DNA of 53,921 bases from Deltaproteobacteria bacterium SM23_61 (lineage in GTDB: Bacteria; Desulfobacterota; SM23-61): the NCBI GenBank assembly GCA_001304105.1, contig LJUR01000003.1, forward strand, positions 1 through 53,921, given 5' to 3'. Positions 25,063-33,787 of the stretch are shown one piece after another. The first letter of the stretch is position 1. Each line of letters starts with the position of its first letter. Position numbers and translations under genes: made by a program. A model generated the notes under the pieces. It saw only the letters and a list, made by a program, of their open reading frames with translations. It was not told the DNA's origin and made no database searches.

Positions 25063-25314
25063 ATTCCCTGACAGGCAATCTTTTCTGCTGAATGAAGAGC
25101 GGAAACATATAATAGGTATTTTTACGCAGCTTTAATTAAGTAGAAACACGGATTGCGTCCTTCCTTCAAAATCGGTAAAGAGAGGGAGAACCATGTGGTT
25201 CAATCCTCTGATCTGTGATTTCCCCATTTTTTGCTGTATGAATAGAAGTCGGTGGAGATCCTTTTCCCCAATAACCATCCTTATGCGACCAACTTTTTCC
25301 CCCGGAGGAAGAAA

Positions 25315-26280
25315 ATGAGCATCAAGAAGGAAACCATGACGGAACTTTTTGAGTTCCTGCTGAAATCGCGGCTTGTAGAGGAAAAATTGCTCGACTTGAA
25401 CAGTCGAGGCGAATTCCTTGGTTTCGTTCATTCTTGTATCGGCCAGGAGGCGATACCGGTGGGGACGACCTATCATCTGAAAAAGGGGGACTATTGGAAT
25501 TGCGCCCGCGGACACATCCAGAGCAACATTGTGCTGGGTATGGACCTGAAGAGAATGTTCGCCGAATTCCAGGGGAAAAAGCCCGGCTTTTGCGGCGGGA
25601 AAGGCGGGAAGGTTCATCTGTGTTGCCCTGAGATCGGCAACATGGGATTCCGGGGGATCCAGGGAGCCTATTTCGGTCTATGCCTTGGAGCCGCCCTCTC
25701 CCAGAAAATGCGTAAAACGGATAACGTGACCCTTTGCTTTTTTGGTGACGGAGCCTCCAGTCAGGGGCTTTTTGCCGAGGCGCTCAACCTTTCGGCCTTG
25801 CACAAACTCCCTCTGATTTTTGTCTGTTCCAACAATCAGTATTCCATGCATACCCATTTTCGCGAAGAAACCGTCACCGAAAACATCGCCGACCGGGGTA
25901 TCCCCTACAAGATTCCTGGGGTGGTCGTGGACGGAAACGACCTTGAAGCCGTTTACCAGGCGGCTGGAGAGGCCATTACCAATGCCCGCGAGGGGAAAGG
26001 CCCCACGATCATCGAAGGCAAGACTTTACGCATGCGGGGGCATCTCGAAGGAGACCAGCAGGTCTACCGGGATTTCCGGGAACTTGAAGAATGGAAGAAA
26101 AAAGATCCCCTGGATCGTTTTACCCGCAGGGTAATCGAAATGCATGTTCTGAATGAAGGAGAGATAAAGGCGACGAGAGAACGGTTCCATAAGGAGATCG
26201 ACGAGGCGGTGGCTTTCGCCAGAGAGGCTCCGGATCCGGCTCCCGAGGACATGCTTCAACACGTCTTCTGTGAAGAATGA
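25315..26280 (+). CDS. TPP-dependent 2-oxo acid/acetoin dehydrogenase E1 alpha subunit
   Basis: 321 residues from ATG 25315, preceded by GGAGGAAG; a longer frame to 25252 lacks a ribosome-binding site. The thiamine-pyrophosphate motif is clear: GDGASSQG ... CSNNQYSMHT. The N-terminal arginine and membrane-free alpha fold (GSFCGGKGGKVHL-like region: FCGGKGGKVHL) match E1 alpha of acetoin (AcoA) and pyruvate (PdhA) complexes. It decarboxylates a 2-oxo acid or cleaves acetoin, then passes the hydroxyethyl group to the lipoyl domain of E2. It is first in an operon with E1 beta and E2. AcoA-like and PdhA-like roles cannot be told apart from sequence alone. Confidence 0.93.
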   Translation: MSIKKETMTELFEFLLKSRLVEEKLLDLNSRGEFLGFVHSCIGQEAIPVGTTYHLKKGDYWNCARGHIQSNIVLGMDLKRMFAEFQGKKPGFCGGKGGKVHLCCPEIGNMGFRGIQGAYFGLCLGAALSQKMRKTDNVTLCFFGDGASSQGLFAEALNLSALHKLPLIFVCSNNQYSMHTHFREETVTENIADRGIPYKIPGVVVDGNDLEAVYQAAGEAITNAREGKGPTIIEGKTLRMRGHLEGDQQVYRDFRELEEWKKKDPLDRFTRRVIEMHVLNEGEIKATRERFHKEIDEAVAFAREAPDPAPEDMLQHVFCEE

Positions 26281-26327
26281 AGCCATTCCATAAATTATGA
26301 TCTTATTTTGCGAAAGCGAGGAAATAT

Positions 26328-27302
26328 ATGCGCAAGATCGGCATGGCGCAAGCGTTGAATGAGGCTCTTTTCCATTGCATGAAGGAAGATGAGCGAGTGT
26401 GTGTTTTGGGAGAGGGTGTGGTCACGGGGACTTTTGGGGTCACCAAGGGGCTGGTGGACACCTTTGGGAAGGAACGCGTGATCAATACTCCGTTAAGCGA
26501 GGCGAGTTTTACGGGGATGGGCGTTGGCGCAGCCGCGACCGGAATGCGCCCCGTTGTTGAAATCATGATGATGGATTTCATTACGGTGGCCATCGACATG
26601 GTAGCCAATCAAGCCGCCAAAATGTCTTACATCAGCGGGGGTCAAACCTGTTGCCCCGTTGTGATTCGCACCGCTGCGGGCGGAGGACGAGGAAAAGGCG
26701 CCGGGGCCCTTCATTCCCAAAATCTATCTGCCTGGTTCATGCATGTTCCAGGGATAAAAGTCGTCGCTCCTTCCACTCCATACGATGCAAAAGGATTGCT
26801 GATTTCTTCCATCCATGATCCAAATCCGGTGCTCTTTGTCGAATTTCGTCTGATGTATGCCGATAAAGGGCCTGTACCCGAGGAGCCCTACGAGATTTCT
26901 CTGGGAGAAGCCGATATTAAGCGCGAAGGAAATGACGTAAGCGTGATAACCTACGGGCGAATGGTTCATGTGGCCTTGGAAGCAGCGGGAAAGCTTGCTT
27001 CGAAAGGGGTTGATCTGGAGGTGATTGATCTTCGAACCCTTGCGCCTCTGGACGAGGAAACGATTGTAGAATCCGTCCGGAAAACAGGTCGTCTGGTTAC
27101 GATCGATGAGTCCTACGAACGGGCCGGTGTCGGAAGCGAAATTACAGCGGTAGTGATGCGAAAACAATCATCCCTCAAAGCGCCGGTTTTAACGATCGCC
27201 TGCCCGAATACCCCCGTACCGGTGAGTCCTGTGCTCGAAAAACTCTACTACCCGAACGGAACGACCGTGGCGGAAAAAATTGAAAGAATGATGATAGATT
27301 GA
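26328..27302 (+). CDS. TPP-dependent dehydrogenase E1 beta subunit
   Basis: 324 residues, with GAGG before the start. It shows the beta-subunit transketolase pyrimidine domain (VCVLGEGVVTGTFGVTKGL; NTPLSEASFTGMGVGAAATG; MVANQAAKMSYISGGQ) and the transketolase C domain (DVSVITYGRMVH; LEVIDLRTLAPLD). The subunit completes the E1 active site and forms an alpha2beta2 tetramer with the upstream gene product. It lies 47 bases after E1 alpha and 10 bases before E2, as in aco and pdh operons. Confidence 0.93.
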   Translation: MRKIGMAQALNEALFHCMKEDERVCVLGEGVVTGTFGVTKGLVDTFGKERVINTPLSEASFTGMGVGAAATGMRPVVEIMMMDFITVAIDMVANQAAKMSYISGGQTCCPVVIRTAAGGGRGKGAGALHSQNLSAWFMHVPGIKVVAPSTPYDAKGLLISSIHDPNPVLFVEFRLMYADKGPVPEEPYEISLGEADIKREGNDVSVITYGRMVHVALEAAGKLASKGVDLEVIDLRTLAPLDEETIVESVRKTGRLVTIDESYERAGVGSEITAVVMRKQSSLKAPVLTIACPNTPVPVSPVLEKLYYPNGTTVAEKIERMMID

Positions 27303-27312
27303 GGAGACCGGC

Positions 27313-28545
27313 ATGGTCCACGAAATCCATATCCCCCAGCTCGGCATGAATATGAAGGAGGCTACCATCGTAGAGTGGCGCGTCAGCGATGGAGCCGAGG
27401 TCGAGAAAGAGAGCATCTTGGTAGATATTGAAACCGATAAGGCGGTTCATGAAATTATGGCCTCCTCCAGGGGCTTTGTAAAGATCCTCCAGCCCAAAGG
27501 AACGATTGTCCCCGTTGGGGGAATCATAGCCGTCATCGGGGATACCCCGGAAGAATGTGAAGCGGCGGCCCTTCATGCCCGATCGAGCGGGAGCGCGGTC
27601 AGGGCTGCAGAGCCATCGCCTCCTAGCCCCTCCAGCATTCCCCAGCCGGGCTTGGCCAAGGGAAAAATTCGAATTTCCGGGATCGCCCGGAAGATCGCCG
27701 AAAAACACGGCGTCGACATCTCCCAGATCCGTCCGTCCGATCCCGGCGGGCAGATCAGCAAAGAGGACGTGGAGCGGTTCATTCGGGAGCGATCCGTGAC
27801 ACAATCAAAACTTCCCGTTGGAGGAATCGCTATCCCGGGGGTGATGATCCGGGAACGGATCCCCTTAACCGGAAAGAAACGGGCTATGGCTGAGCGGCTG
27901 ACCGAAAGCCTCCAGGTGATGGCCCAGATGACCAACTGGGAGGACGTGGACATGAGCCGGATCCTGGAGATCAAGAACTCAGGGATCCTGGAGAAAAAAG
28001 GTTCTCCCTACCTTTTGACACTGAACGATTTTTTCGTGAAGTTAACGGCCCAGGCTATGAAGGAGTATCCCCTCATCAATGCATCCCTGGTGGGGGATGA
28101 GCTCTATGTTTGGGATAACATCAACATCGCCGTTGCTGTGGCCGTCGGGGACGATTTGGTGACTCCGGTGATTCGCAATGTGGACCAGAAACCTATCCAG
28201 CAGGTGAATCAGGAACTGGGGGCCATGGTTGCCAGGGCACGGGACAATCGGTTATCGATCGACGATATTAGCGGCAGCACGATTTCGATCACAAACATCG
28301 GTGCCTTGGGAGCCAATCCGGGCACCCCGATCATTCAGCTTCCCCACGGAGCCATTGTCGGTTTCGGGGCGGTGGCAAAGAAGCCGGTTGTGGTAGAAGA
28401 CCAGATTGTTATTCGGCCCATGTTATTCATGGCTGTAACCGTAGATCATCGTTTCATTACAGGAGCGGTTTCGGCCAAGTTCCGCAAGCGCTTGAAATCG
28501 CTCATTGAGACGGCAGACCAGGAGATATTGGAAAAGACTTCATGA
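27313..28545 (+). CDS. Dihydrolipoamide acyltransferase E2 component
   Basis: 410 residues, with GAGGAG before the start. Domains in order: a lipoyl domain (1-80) with lipoyl Lys43 in ETDKAVHEI; a Pro/Ser-rich linker; a peripheral-subunit-binding domain (about 118-153, ARKIAEKHGVDISQI ... GGQISKEDV); and a catalytic acyltransferase domain. The active-site motif reads D-H-R-F-I-T-G (378-384), so the usual Asp of HxxxDG is Thr383, while the His is kept. It transfers the acyl group from E1 to CoA. No E3 (dihydrolipoamide dehydrogenase) gene is present in the window. Confidence 0.92.
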   Translation: MVHEIHIPQLGMNMKEATIVEWRVSDGAEVEKESILVDIETDKAVHEIMASSRGFVKILQPKGTIVPVGGIIAVIGDTPEECEAAALHARSSGSAVRAAEPSPPSPSSIPQPGLAKGKIRISGIARKIAEKHGVDISQIRPSDPGGQISKEDVERFIRERSVTQSKLPVGGIAIPGVMIRERIPLTGKKRAMAERLTESLQVMAQMTNWEDVDMSRILEIKNSGILEKKGSPYLLTLNDFFVKLTAQAMKEYPLINASLVGDELYVWDNINIAVAVAVGDDLVTPVIRNVDQKPIQQVNQELGAMVARARDNRLSIDDISGSTISITNIGALGANPGTPIIQLPHGAIVGFGAVAKKPVVVEDQIVIRPMLFMAVTVDHRFITGAVSAKFRKRLKSLIETADQEILEKTS

Positions 28546-28725
28546 ATAGCGGCAACGAATGAGGACCGTCGCAGGATTTCCAACGCGAGAAAGGCCCTCG
28601 TTGCACCATGGCTAAAACTGTTCTCTATTTCTGGAGTTGCAAATTTCTTCGTTTCGTGTCCTTGTATTTTTGCCCGTTTCATTTGCTTTATATCAAGAAT
28701 TTTTTTATGAGGAGTTAATCGAACA

Positions 28726-29661
28726 ATGAAGATTCTCGTCACTGGGGCTACAGGATTTATCGGTTCGTACATCGTTCAGCAATTGATCGAAGGCGGCGAA
28801 GAAATTTCCGTGTTCGACATTCAGCCAATCTCCAAGGTCATTGCGGATTTGGGGAAAAAGATCCCATGGCACCAGGGGGATGTGCGTAGCCCGGAGGAGG
28901 TCAAAAAGGTGGTGTCGCAGTTCAAACCACAGGCGATTATCAATATGGCTGGTCTGCTGATGTTTGGTTGCGCGCAGAATCCCCGGCTGGCCGTGGAGGT
29001 CAATGTGTACGGCCTGTCCAATGTTCTTGAGGCAGCCCGGGAGTGCGGGGTTCGGCGGGTGGTGACAGCTTCCAGTGCGGCCGCTTACGGGGGAGGCAAA
29101 CGGGAGCCTAAGGAATCGACGATGATTTCCCCCAAGGTTACCTTGTATGGAGCCACGAAATTTCTAGGTGAGGTTCTATGCCGTCAATACAAGGAAAATT
29201 ATGGCTTGGAGGTTGCCAACCTCCGATATTATGGGGTATATGGACCTGGAGAAGTACGCTCTCCAGGCATGGCAAAGGTGATCAAGGAGATCGAAAGTAT
29301 CATAACGGGGAGAGATGTGGTGATTCCTAATTTACGGCCAACCGATCACACCCATCTTGTTTTCGTGGCTGATGCCGCCCAGGCGACCATCCTGGCGGCG
29401 ACGGTCCCTGGCCCGGTAAGCTTAGTTTATAATGTCGCGGGCGTTCCTGAAGATTACGTGACCTTTGGACAGATCGTGGAGATGATCCAGACGCTGGAGC
29501 CAAAAAGCGGTAGGGTAGTTTTCAAGGGTGAAGGGAAGGAGGACCGTGGCATGGGATGTTTTGATATTTCATTGGCCCGTAAAGAATTGGGTTTTGAACC
29601 AAGGTATAGGATGGAAACAGGTCTGCGGGAAAATATACGTTTTTCCCGGCAGCAGAAATAG
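28726..29661 (+). CDS. NAD-dependent epimerase/dehydratase (extended SDR)
   Basis: 311 residues. It opens with the Rossmann motif TGATGFIGSYIV. The SDR catalytic centre is the Ser in TASSAAAYGGG and the YGATK motif (Tyr and Lys) before FLGEVLCRQY. The size and the YGVYGPGEVRSPGM region fit the extended SDR family of sugar-nucleotide epimerases/dehydratases or related NAD-dependent oxidoreductases; the substrate is not readable. GGAG lies 11 bases before the ATG. A 180-base gap separates it from E2, so it may be a separate transcript. Confidence 0.88.
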   Translation: MKILVTGATGFIGSYIVQQLIEGGEEISVFDIQPISKVIADLGKKIPWHQGDVRSPEEVKKVVSQFKPQAIINMAGLLMFGCAQNPRLAVEVNVYGLSNVLEAARECGVRRVVTASSAAAYGGGKREPKESTMISPKVTLYGATKFLGEVLCRQYKENYGLEVANLRYYGVYGPGEVRSPGMAKVIKEIESIITGRDVVIPNLRPTDHTHLVFVADAAQATILAATVPGPVSLVYNVAGVPEDYVTFGQIVEMIQTLEPKSGRVVFKGEGKEDRGMGCFDISLARKELGFEPRYRMETGLRENIRFSRQQK

Positions 29662-29751
29662 GACCCCATGGGACGAAATGAAAACGGATTCGGGGGCTTA
29701 ACTATAGGCAATTTTCGGATTCTTTGTTTACAAGGTGAAGGAATTTTCCAA

Positions 29752-29776
29752 AAAATGCTTTCTTAGAAAGCATTTT
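29752..29776. terminator. Perfect 11-bp AT-rich hairpin, possible bidirectional terminator
   Basis: AAAATGCTTTC (29752-29762), loop TTA, GAAAGCATTTT (29766-29776). The T run is only four bases and lies inside the stem. It could end the epimerase transcript. Confidence 0.45.
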
Positions 29777-29815
29777 AGCGATTTTCAATGGAAAGGGAGA
29801 AAAAGAGCCTCGGCA

Positions 29816-30085
29816 ATGGACTATCGGGATATTAAAAAGGTCACCTTGATCGGCAGTGGGACCATGGGGGCGGGGATCATCGGCATGTCGGCCCTGCTCA
29901 CGACCACGATGATGCAGATGAAGACGACGATAGAGACAGTCAAGGCGGATGCGGCGGGGGTGAGGACGCTGATCGGCGGAGCCCCCGTGACCGCGGAGTT
30001 CGCCAAGCAGATCGGCGCCGATGGTTACGCCCCGGACGCGGCTTCGGCCGTGGGGAAGCTCAAAGAAATTATTGGTATTTCCTGA
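29816..30085 (+). pseudogene. Chimeric remnant: 3-hydroxyacyl-CoA dehydrogenase start joined to corrinoid-protein end
   Basis: 89 codons from ATG 29816. The first 20 residues (MDYRDIKKVTLIGSGTMGAG) are a textbook 3-hydroxyacyl-CoA dehydrogenase N-terminus with its NAD-binding glycines. From about residue 22 onward (IIGMSALLTTTM, then TLIGGAPVTAEFA and IGADGYAPDA) the sequence is the C-terminus of a B12-binding methyltransferase corrinoid protein (MttC/MtbC type). The corrinoid-binding His region and the rest of the dehydrogenase are absent. The simplest explanation is a deletion that fused two genes in frame. A functional product seems unlikely. The ribosome-binding site is poor. Confidence 0.7.
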
Positions 30086-30264
30086 ACCTGCATGTGCTTG
30101 AAAAATTCGTTTATTTTTTTAAATGGTTACAAAATGTTAAGATAACAAAGGTTGGGCAGCGTTTAACGCATCGTCAAATTCATTATTCGCTTAAAATTCC
30201 CTCTTCCCCTTTTGGAAAAGAGCGGGGATTTCAAGACTTTTCGTTGTCCGCATGAGGCGGGCCA

Positions 30265-30292
30265 CTTTTCCCGCGAATAGTCGCGGGAAAAG
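30265..30292. promoter_or_regulatory. Perfect 12-bp hairpin in the leader of the TAXI gene
   Basis: CTTTTCCCGCGA (30265-30276), loop ATAG, TCGCGGGAAAAG (30281-30292), 28 bases before the TAXI start codon. No T tract follows on the plus strand. It may be an operator, an mRNA structure, or a terminator for leftward transcription. The type is uncertain. Confidence 0.45.
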
Positions 30293-30320
30293 CCTAGAAA
30301 ACTGAAAGGAGGAGGTTGCC

Positions 30321-31535
30321 ATGAAAAGGAAAAAGAAAGGTGTTCTTTTAGGTAATCTAATGGGGGCTATCTGCCTTGCAGTGCTAGTTGCAGTACCGAT
30401 GGTGCTAGATTGTAAGGCACAAGCACAAAAGGCAACACCAATGCCGGGGATCCCTAAAACGATGTTCATAATTTCGGGAGCTCCTACGGGATCTGGGGAA
30501 TATGCAGCAACTTTGGCCATTGCCGAAGCGATGGAAAAATATTTCGGTATACCGGTGAGAACTACAACGCCCGAAGCGGTAAGAGACAGATATTACGAAT
30601 TACGCACCGGGGGTGGCCACATGGTTTATACCGATGCTGCTTCGAACCCAGCTCTTTCTCTCCAAGGAGATGGAGCGTTTGCCGCTGCCGGAGAGGGACC
30701 TCAGCAATTAAGGGCGGCATGGTATAACACGGAGACCGTCTGTACGTGGGTAGTCAGAGGCAATTCGGACATAAAGAGAATCTATGACATCAAAGGACGA
30801 AAAGTGGTCAAGGCAACACATAGCCCACTGGTCCTGGCGGCTTTTGAGGGGCTGTTGGCTTTTACCGGGCTTAGTGAGAAAGATGTTACAGTTGTCCCCG
30901 TTGGCAGCTGGGCAGGCCAAGTAAAGGCTGTAGGCGCCGGAAAGGGTGATATTGGGTATACATCAAATACCACAGCGGCTGCAATTGAGGTGCAGGCTGG
31001 CCCCCGCGGATTGCGCTGGCTATCGATGCCACATAAAGATAAGGAGGCCTGGAAACGGTACCTCAAGGTAGTACCGACTGACTATCCATCAACAATGACC
31101 AGGGGGGTTAAAGAAGCCAGAGGGGTAGAAGGCACGGCAACTGCCCGAGTCATAACGTTCCACGCTGATGCAAGTGAGCAGTTCGTCTATCAGATAACGA
31201 AATTTATGGGTGAGCAATATAATAGCTATAAAGATAAGTACGTGACACTGGCGGACTCTAGCCTGAAAGCGCAACGGAAATGGCTGGATGTTTGCCCTCT
31301 GCCTTATCACCCTGGAGCGATAAGGTATCTCAAAGAAATTGGGGTGTGGACTGCAAAGGACGATGTCTGGAATTCGGAGGTGTTAAAACTGGCAGAGCGA
31401 TATCAGAAGGCATGGAAGCTCGCCATGAAAAAAGCCCAAGAACAGGGAATAACGGTCAGCGTCACCAATCCAAAATGGCTTAGCCTGTGGAGAGAAGTTA
31501 AAGGCCAGATTCCGCCTTTCCAGACGAGGTTATGA
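30321..31535 (+). CDS. TAXI-family TRAP transporter solute-binding protein
   Basis: 404 residues, with AAAGGAGGAGG before the ATG. A cleavable signal peptide (1-36, ending DCKAQAQ-KA) exports it to the periplasm. The fold pattern (MFIISGAPTGSGEYAATLAIAEAM; IYDIKGRKVVKATHSP; GDIGYTSNTTAAAIEV) matches the TAXI (TRAP-associated extracytoplasmic immunogenic) binding proteins. It captures an organic acid or similar substrate for the membrane permease encoded 288 bases downstream. The substrate is unknown. Confidence 0.88.
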   Translation: MKRKKKGVLLGNLMGAICLAVLVAVPMVLDCKAQAQKATPMPGIPKTMFIISGAPTGSGEYAATLAIAEAMEKYFGIPVRTTTPEAVRDRYYELRTGGGHMVYTDAASNPALSLQGDGAFAAAGEGPQQLRAAWYNTETVCTWVVRGNSDIKRIYDIKGRKVVKATHSPLVLAAFEGLLAFTGLSEKDVTVVPVGSWAGQVKAVGAGKGDIGYTSNTTAAAIEVQAGPRGLRWLSMPHKDKEAWKRYLKVVPTDYPSTMTRGVKEARGVEGTATARVITFHADASEQFVYQITKFMGEQYNSYKDKYVTLADSSLKAQRKWLDVCPLPYHPGAIRYLKEIGVWTAKDDVWNSEVLKLAERYQKAWKLAMKKAQEQGITVSVTNPKWLSLWREVKGQIPPFQTRL

Positions 31536-31822
31536 ATCTCTGCATAGCCTGGGTATTTGGGGTAGCAAGCATCTTTGTGGGAATCTGCTGAGGCTTCGAA
31601 GGAGCCCGAAAGACCTTGCTACTCCAAATTACTATTTCCCCCATCACCAACCTGGTAGCAAAAAGAAATAGTCGTTTCTCGATTTCACAAACCATAAGAA
31701 GGGGATCAATCTCAGCTAGGCTAAGGAATCACTCTTATAGGAAGTAGAAGGATTGCGAATAGATTTTCTATAGTCTTGGGCGTGGGGTTTACTGGAACCT
31801 GTACTTTGGAATAGAGGTGAAA

Positions 31823-33727
31823 ATGGATGAATTGACCAGGTATAGAAGGCCGAGCGCGGAGTGGCGGGCGGTATTTATTGCTTGCATAATTGCAGGAATA
31901 GCGAGTACTGTTTATTTCGTCTTCACGCTTACGTTCGCGGGTCCTATGCTCGATATGGCGTCCCGCTATTTGGCCATCGCCTTTTTTCTGCCGCCTGTTT
32001 TTATCTTGTTTCCAGTAAGAGGGAAACGAGGTGGTACCGGGGTCCCATGGTATGATGCCCTGTTGGCATTTTTTGCCTGTGCCATCTGTATTTATTTTTT
32101 TGTGAATAGTTGGGAGATAGTATTTGTGGGCTGGAGCAGGCCGCCTTCCTATCTCCCTCTTGTTCTCGGTGGTTTTTTGTGCGTGTTGGTCTTGGAAGCG
32201 GCAAGAAGGACTGGAGGTCTCCCGTATTTTCTTGTTTGTTTATTGATCGGGCTCTATCCCATAATTGCTGACAAGATGCCAGGGATCTTTTATGGAAAAG
32301 GTTTCTCAGTTTCTAACTTGGTTGGTTCTTATACTTTTACCCCGTGGTATGGCGTAGCCGGCCTGCCAAGCAAGGTAATGGTTGACATCCTGCTAGGGTT
32401 CCTCGTTTTTGCCGGTGCTCTGATAGCCACAGGAGCGGGAAAATTCTTCCTAGACTTCGCCTTTGCCCTTTTTGGGCAACATAGAGGCGGACCGGCGAAG
32501 GTCGCCGTGGTTGGCAGTGCTTTTTTTGGGAGCTTGAGCGGAAGTGCGATAGCAAATGTTGTTGGTACCGGATCGGTTACCATTCCGGCCATGAAGAGGA
32601 TTGGCTTTACCCCCGTGTATGCCGCCGCCATAGAGGCCTGCGCTTCAACGGGGGGCATCCTTATGCCACCTGTAATGGGAGCAGTCGCTTTTGTGATGGC
32701 TGAACTTCTTAGCATCCCTTATGTAACCATCATAGCTGCTGCCGCTATCCCCGCGATTCTGTATTTCGCCTGCCTCCTCATACAGGTTGATGCCTATGCG
32801 GCAAGAACCGGGATGAAGGGTCTCGCGAGAGAGCAAGTGCCTTCCTTAAGGCAGGTCTTGAAAGACGGGTGGCACTTCCTGTTTGCCTTACTTTTCCTTA
32901 TTTGGGGCTTACTGTATATGAGATGGGAGGCGATGACTCCGTATTACACGACTGTCTTGTTGGTCGTGCTTTGCATGTTCAGAAAGGAGACGAGGCTTAG
33001 CCTGAGGAAGTTTATTAACGTGATCGAAGAGGTCGGCAGGCTTGTAACTGAGACAGGAGGGTTGCTTTTCCCGATTGCCTTTGTCATAGGTGGTTTCGCC
33101 TTCCCTGGAACAGCTTTTTCTTTCACCAGTGGTTTAATTTCGCTCGCCGGCGGCAATGGCTTTCTCATCCTTCTCTTTGGGGCGGCAGCTTGTTACATTC
33201 TGGGAACCATGGGCATGATTACTCCTGCTTACATCTTCCTCGCAGTAACGATGGCACCCGCCCCGATAAAGATGGGATTTGATGTTTTGGCAAGCCACCT
33301 GTTCATCCTTTATTATGCCATGCTGGCATGCATAACACCTCCGGTTGCCGTTGCCGCCTTTGTGGCCGCTGGGATAGCTGGTGCTCCTGCAATGAGAACG
33401 GCCCTGCGATCGATGCGGCTCGGCTTTGTTATCTATTTCATACCTTTCTTCTTTGTCTACAATCCAGCACTGGTGTTGCAGGGTTCTCTTCTTGAAATAC
33501 TTCATGTTACTCTCAGTTGCGTCTTAGGATTAATTCTTATTGCCGCGGGTTTTGAAGGTTATCTCCTGGGTGTAGGGAAGCCAACTCCCTGGGCACGGCC
33601 ACTGCTAATCATAGCCGGCTTCCTCTTGGGCTATCCTGAAGGGAAAACGGATGTCTTGGGCATCATCCTGGGCATAATCATTATAGTCATCCTTCTTGTA
33701 GGAAAGAGATTGCAAAAAGGTCAATAA
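31823..33727 (+). CDS. TRAP transporter fused permease (DctQ-DctM, TAXI type)
   Basis: 634 residues from ATG 31823, with GAGGTG five bases upstream; a GTG at 31817 is less likely because it overlaps the ribosome-binding site. About 14-16 hydrophobic helices are visible. The central part carries the DctM-type signatures (GSAFFGSLSGSAIANVVGTGSVTIPAMKR region, shown here only in part as GSLSGSAIANVVGTG; STGGILMPPVMGAVAFVMAE). The N-terminal quarter replaces the separate small subunit, as is usual for TAXI systems. It imports the TAXI-bound substrate with a sodium or proton gradient. Confidence 0.92.
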   Translation: MDELTRYRRPSAEWRAVFIACIIAGIASTVYFVFTLTFAGPMLDMASRYLAIAFFLPPVFILFPVRGKRGGTGVPWYDALLAFFACAICIYFFVNSWEIVFVGWSRPPSYLPLVLGGFLCVLVLEAARRTGGLPYFLVCLLIGLYPIIADKMPGIFYGKGFSVSNLVGSYTFTPWYGVAGLPSKVMVDILLGFLVFAGALIATGAGKFFLDFAFALFGQHRGGPAKVAVVGSAFFGSLSGSAIANVVGTGSVTIPAMKRIGFTPVYAAAIEACASTGGILMPPVMGAVAFVMAELLSIPYVTIIAAAAIPAILYFACLLIQVDAYAARTGMKGLAREQVPSLRQVLKDGWHFLFALLFLIWGLLYMRWEAMTPYYTTVLLVVLCMFRKETRLSLRKFINVIEEVGRLVTETGGLLFPIAFVIGGFAFPGTAFSFTSGLISLAGGNGFLILLFGAAACYILGTMGMITPAYIFLAVTMAPAPIKMGFDVLASHLFILYYAMLACITPPVAVAAFVAAGIAGAPAMRTALRSMRLGFVIYFIPFFFVYNPALVLQGSLLEILHVTLSCVLGLILIAAGFEGYLLGVGKPTPWARPLLIIAGFLLGYPEGKTDVLGIILGIIIIVILLVGKRLQKGQ

Positions 33728-33787
33728 GCTCTAAATTAAGCGGCTAGGGGCGTCCAAAATTTTATCAAATAGAATGAGGAAATTGCT

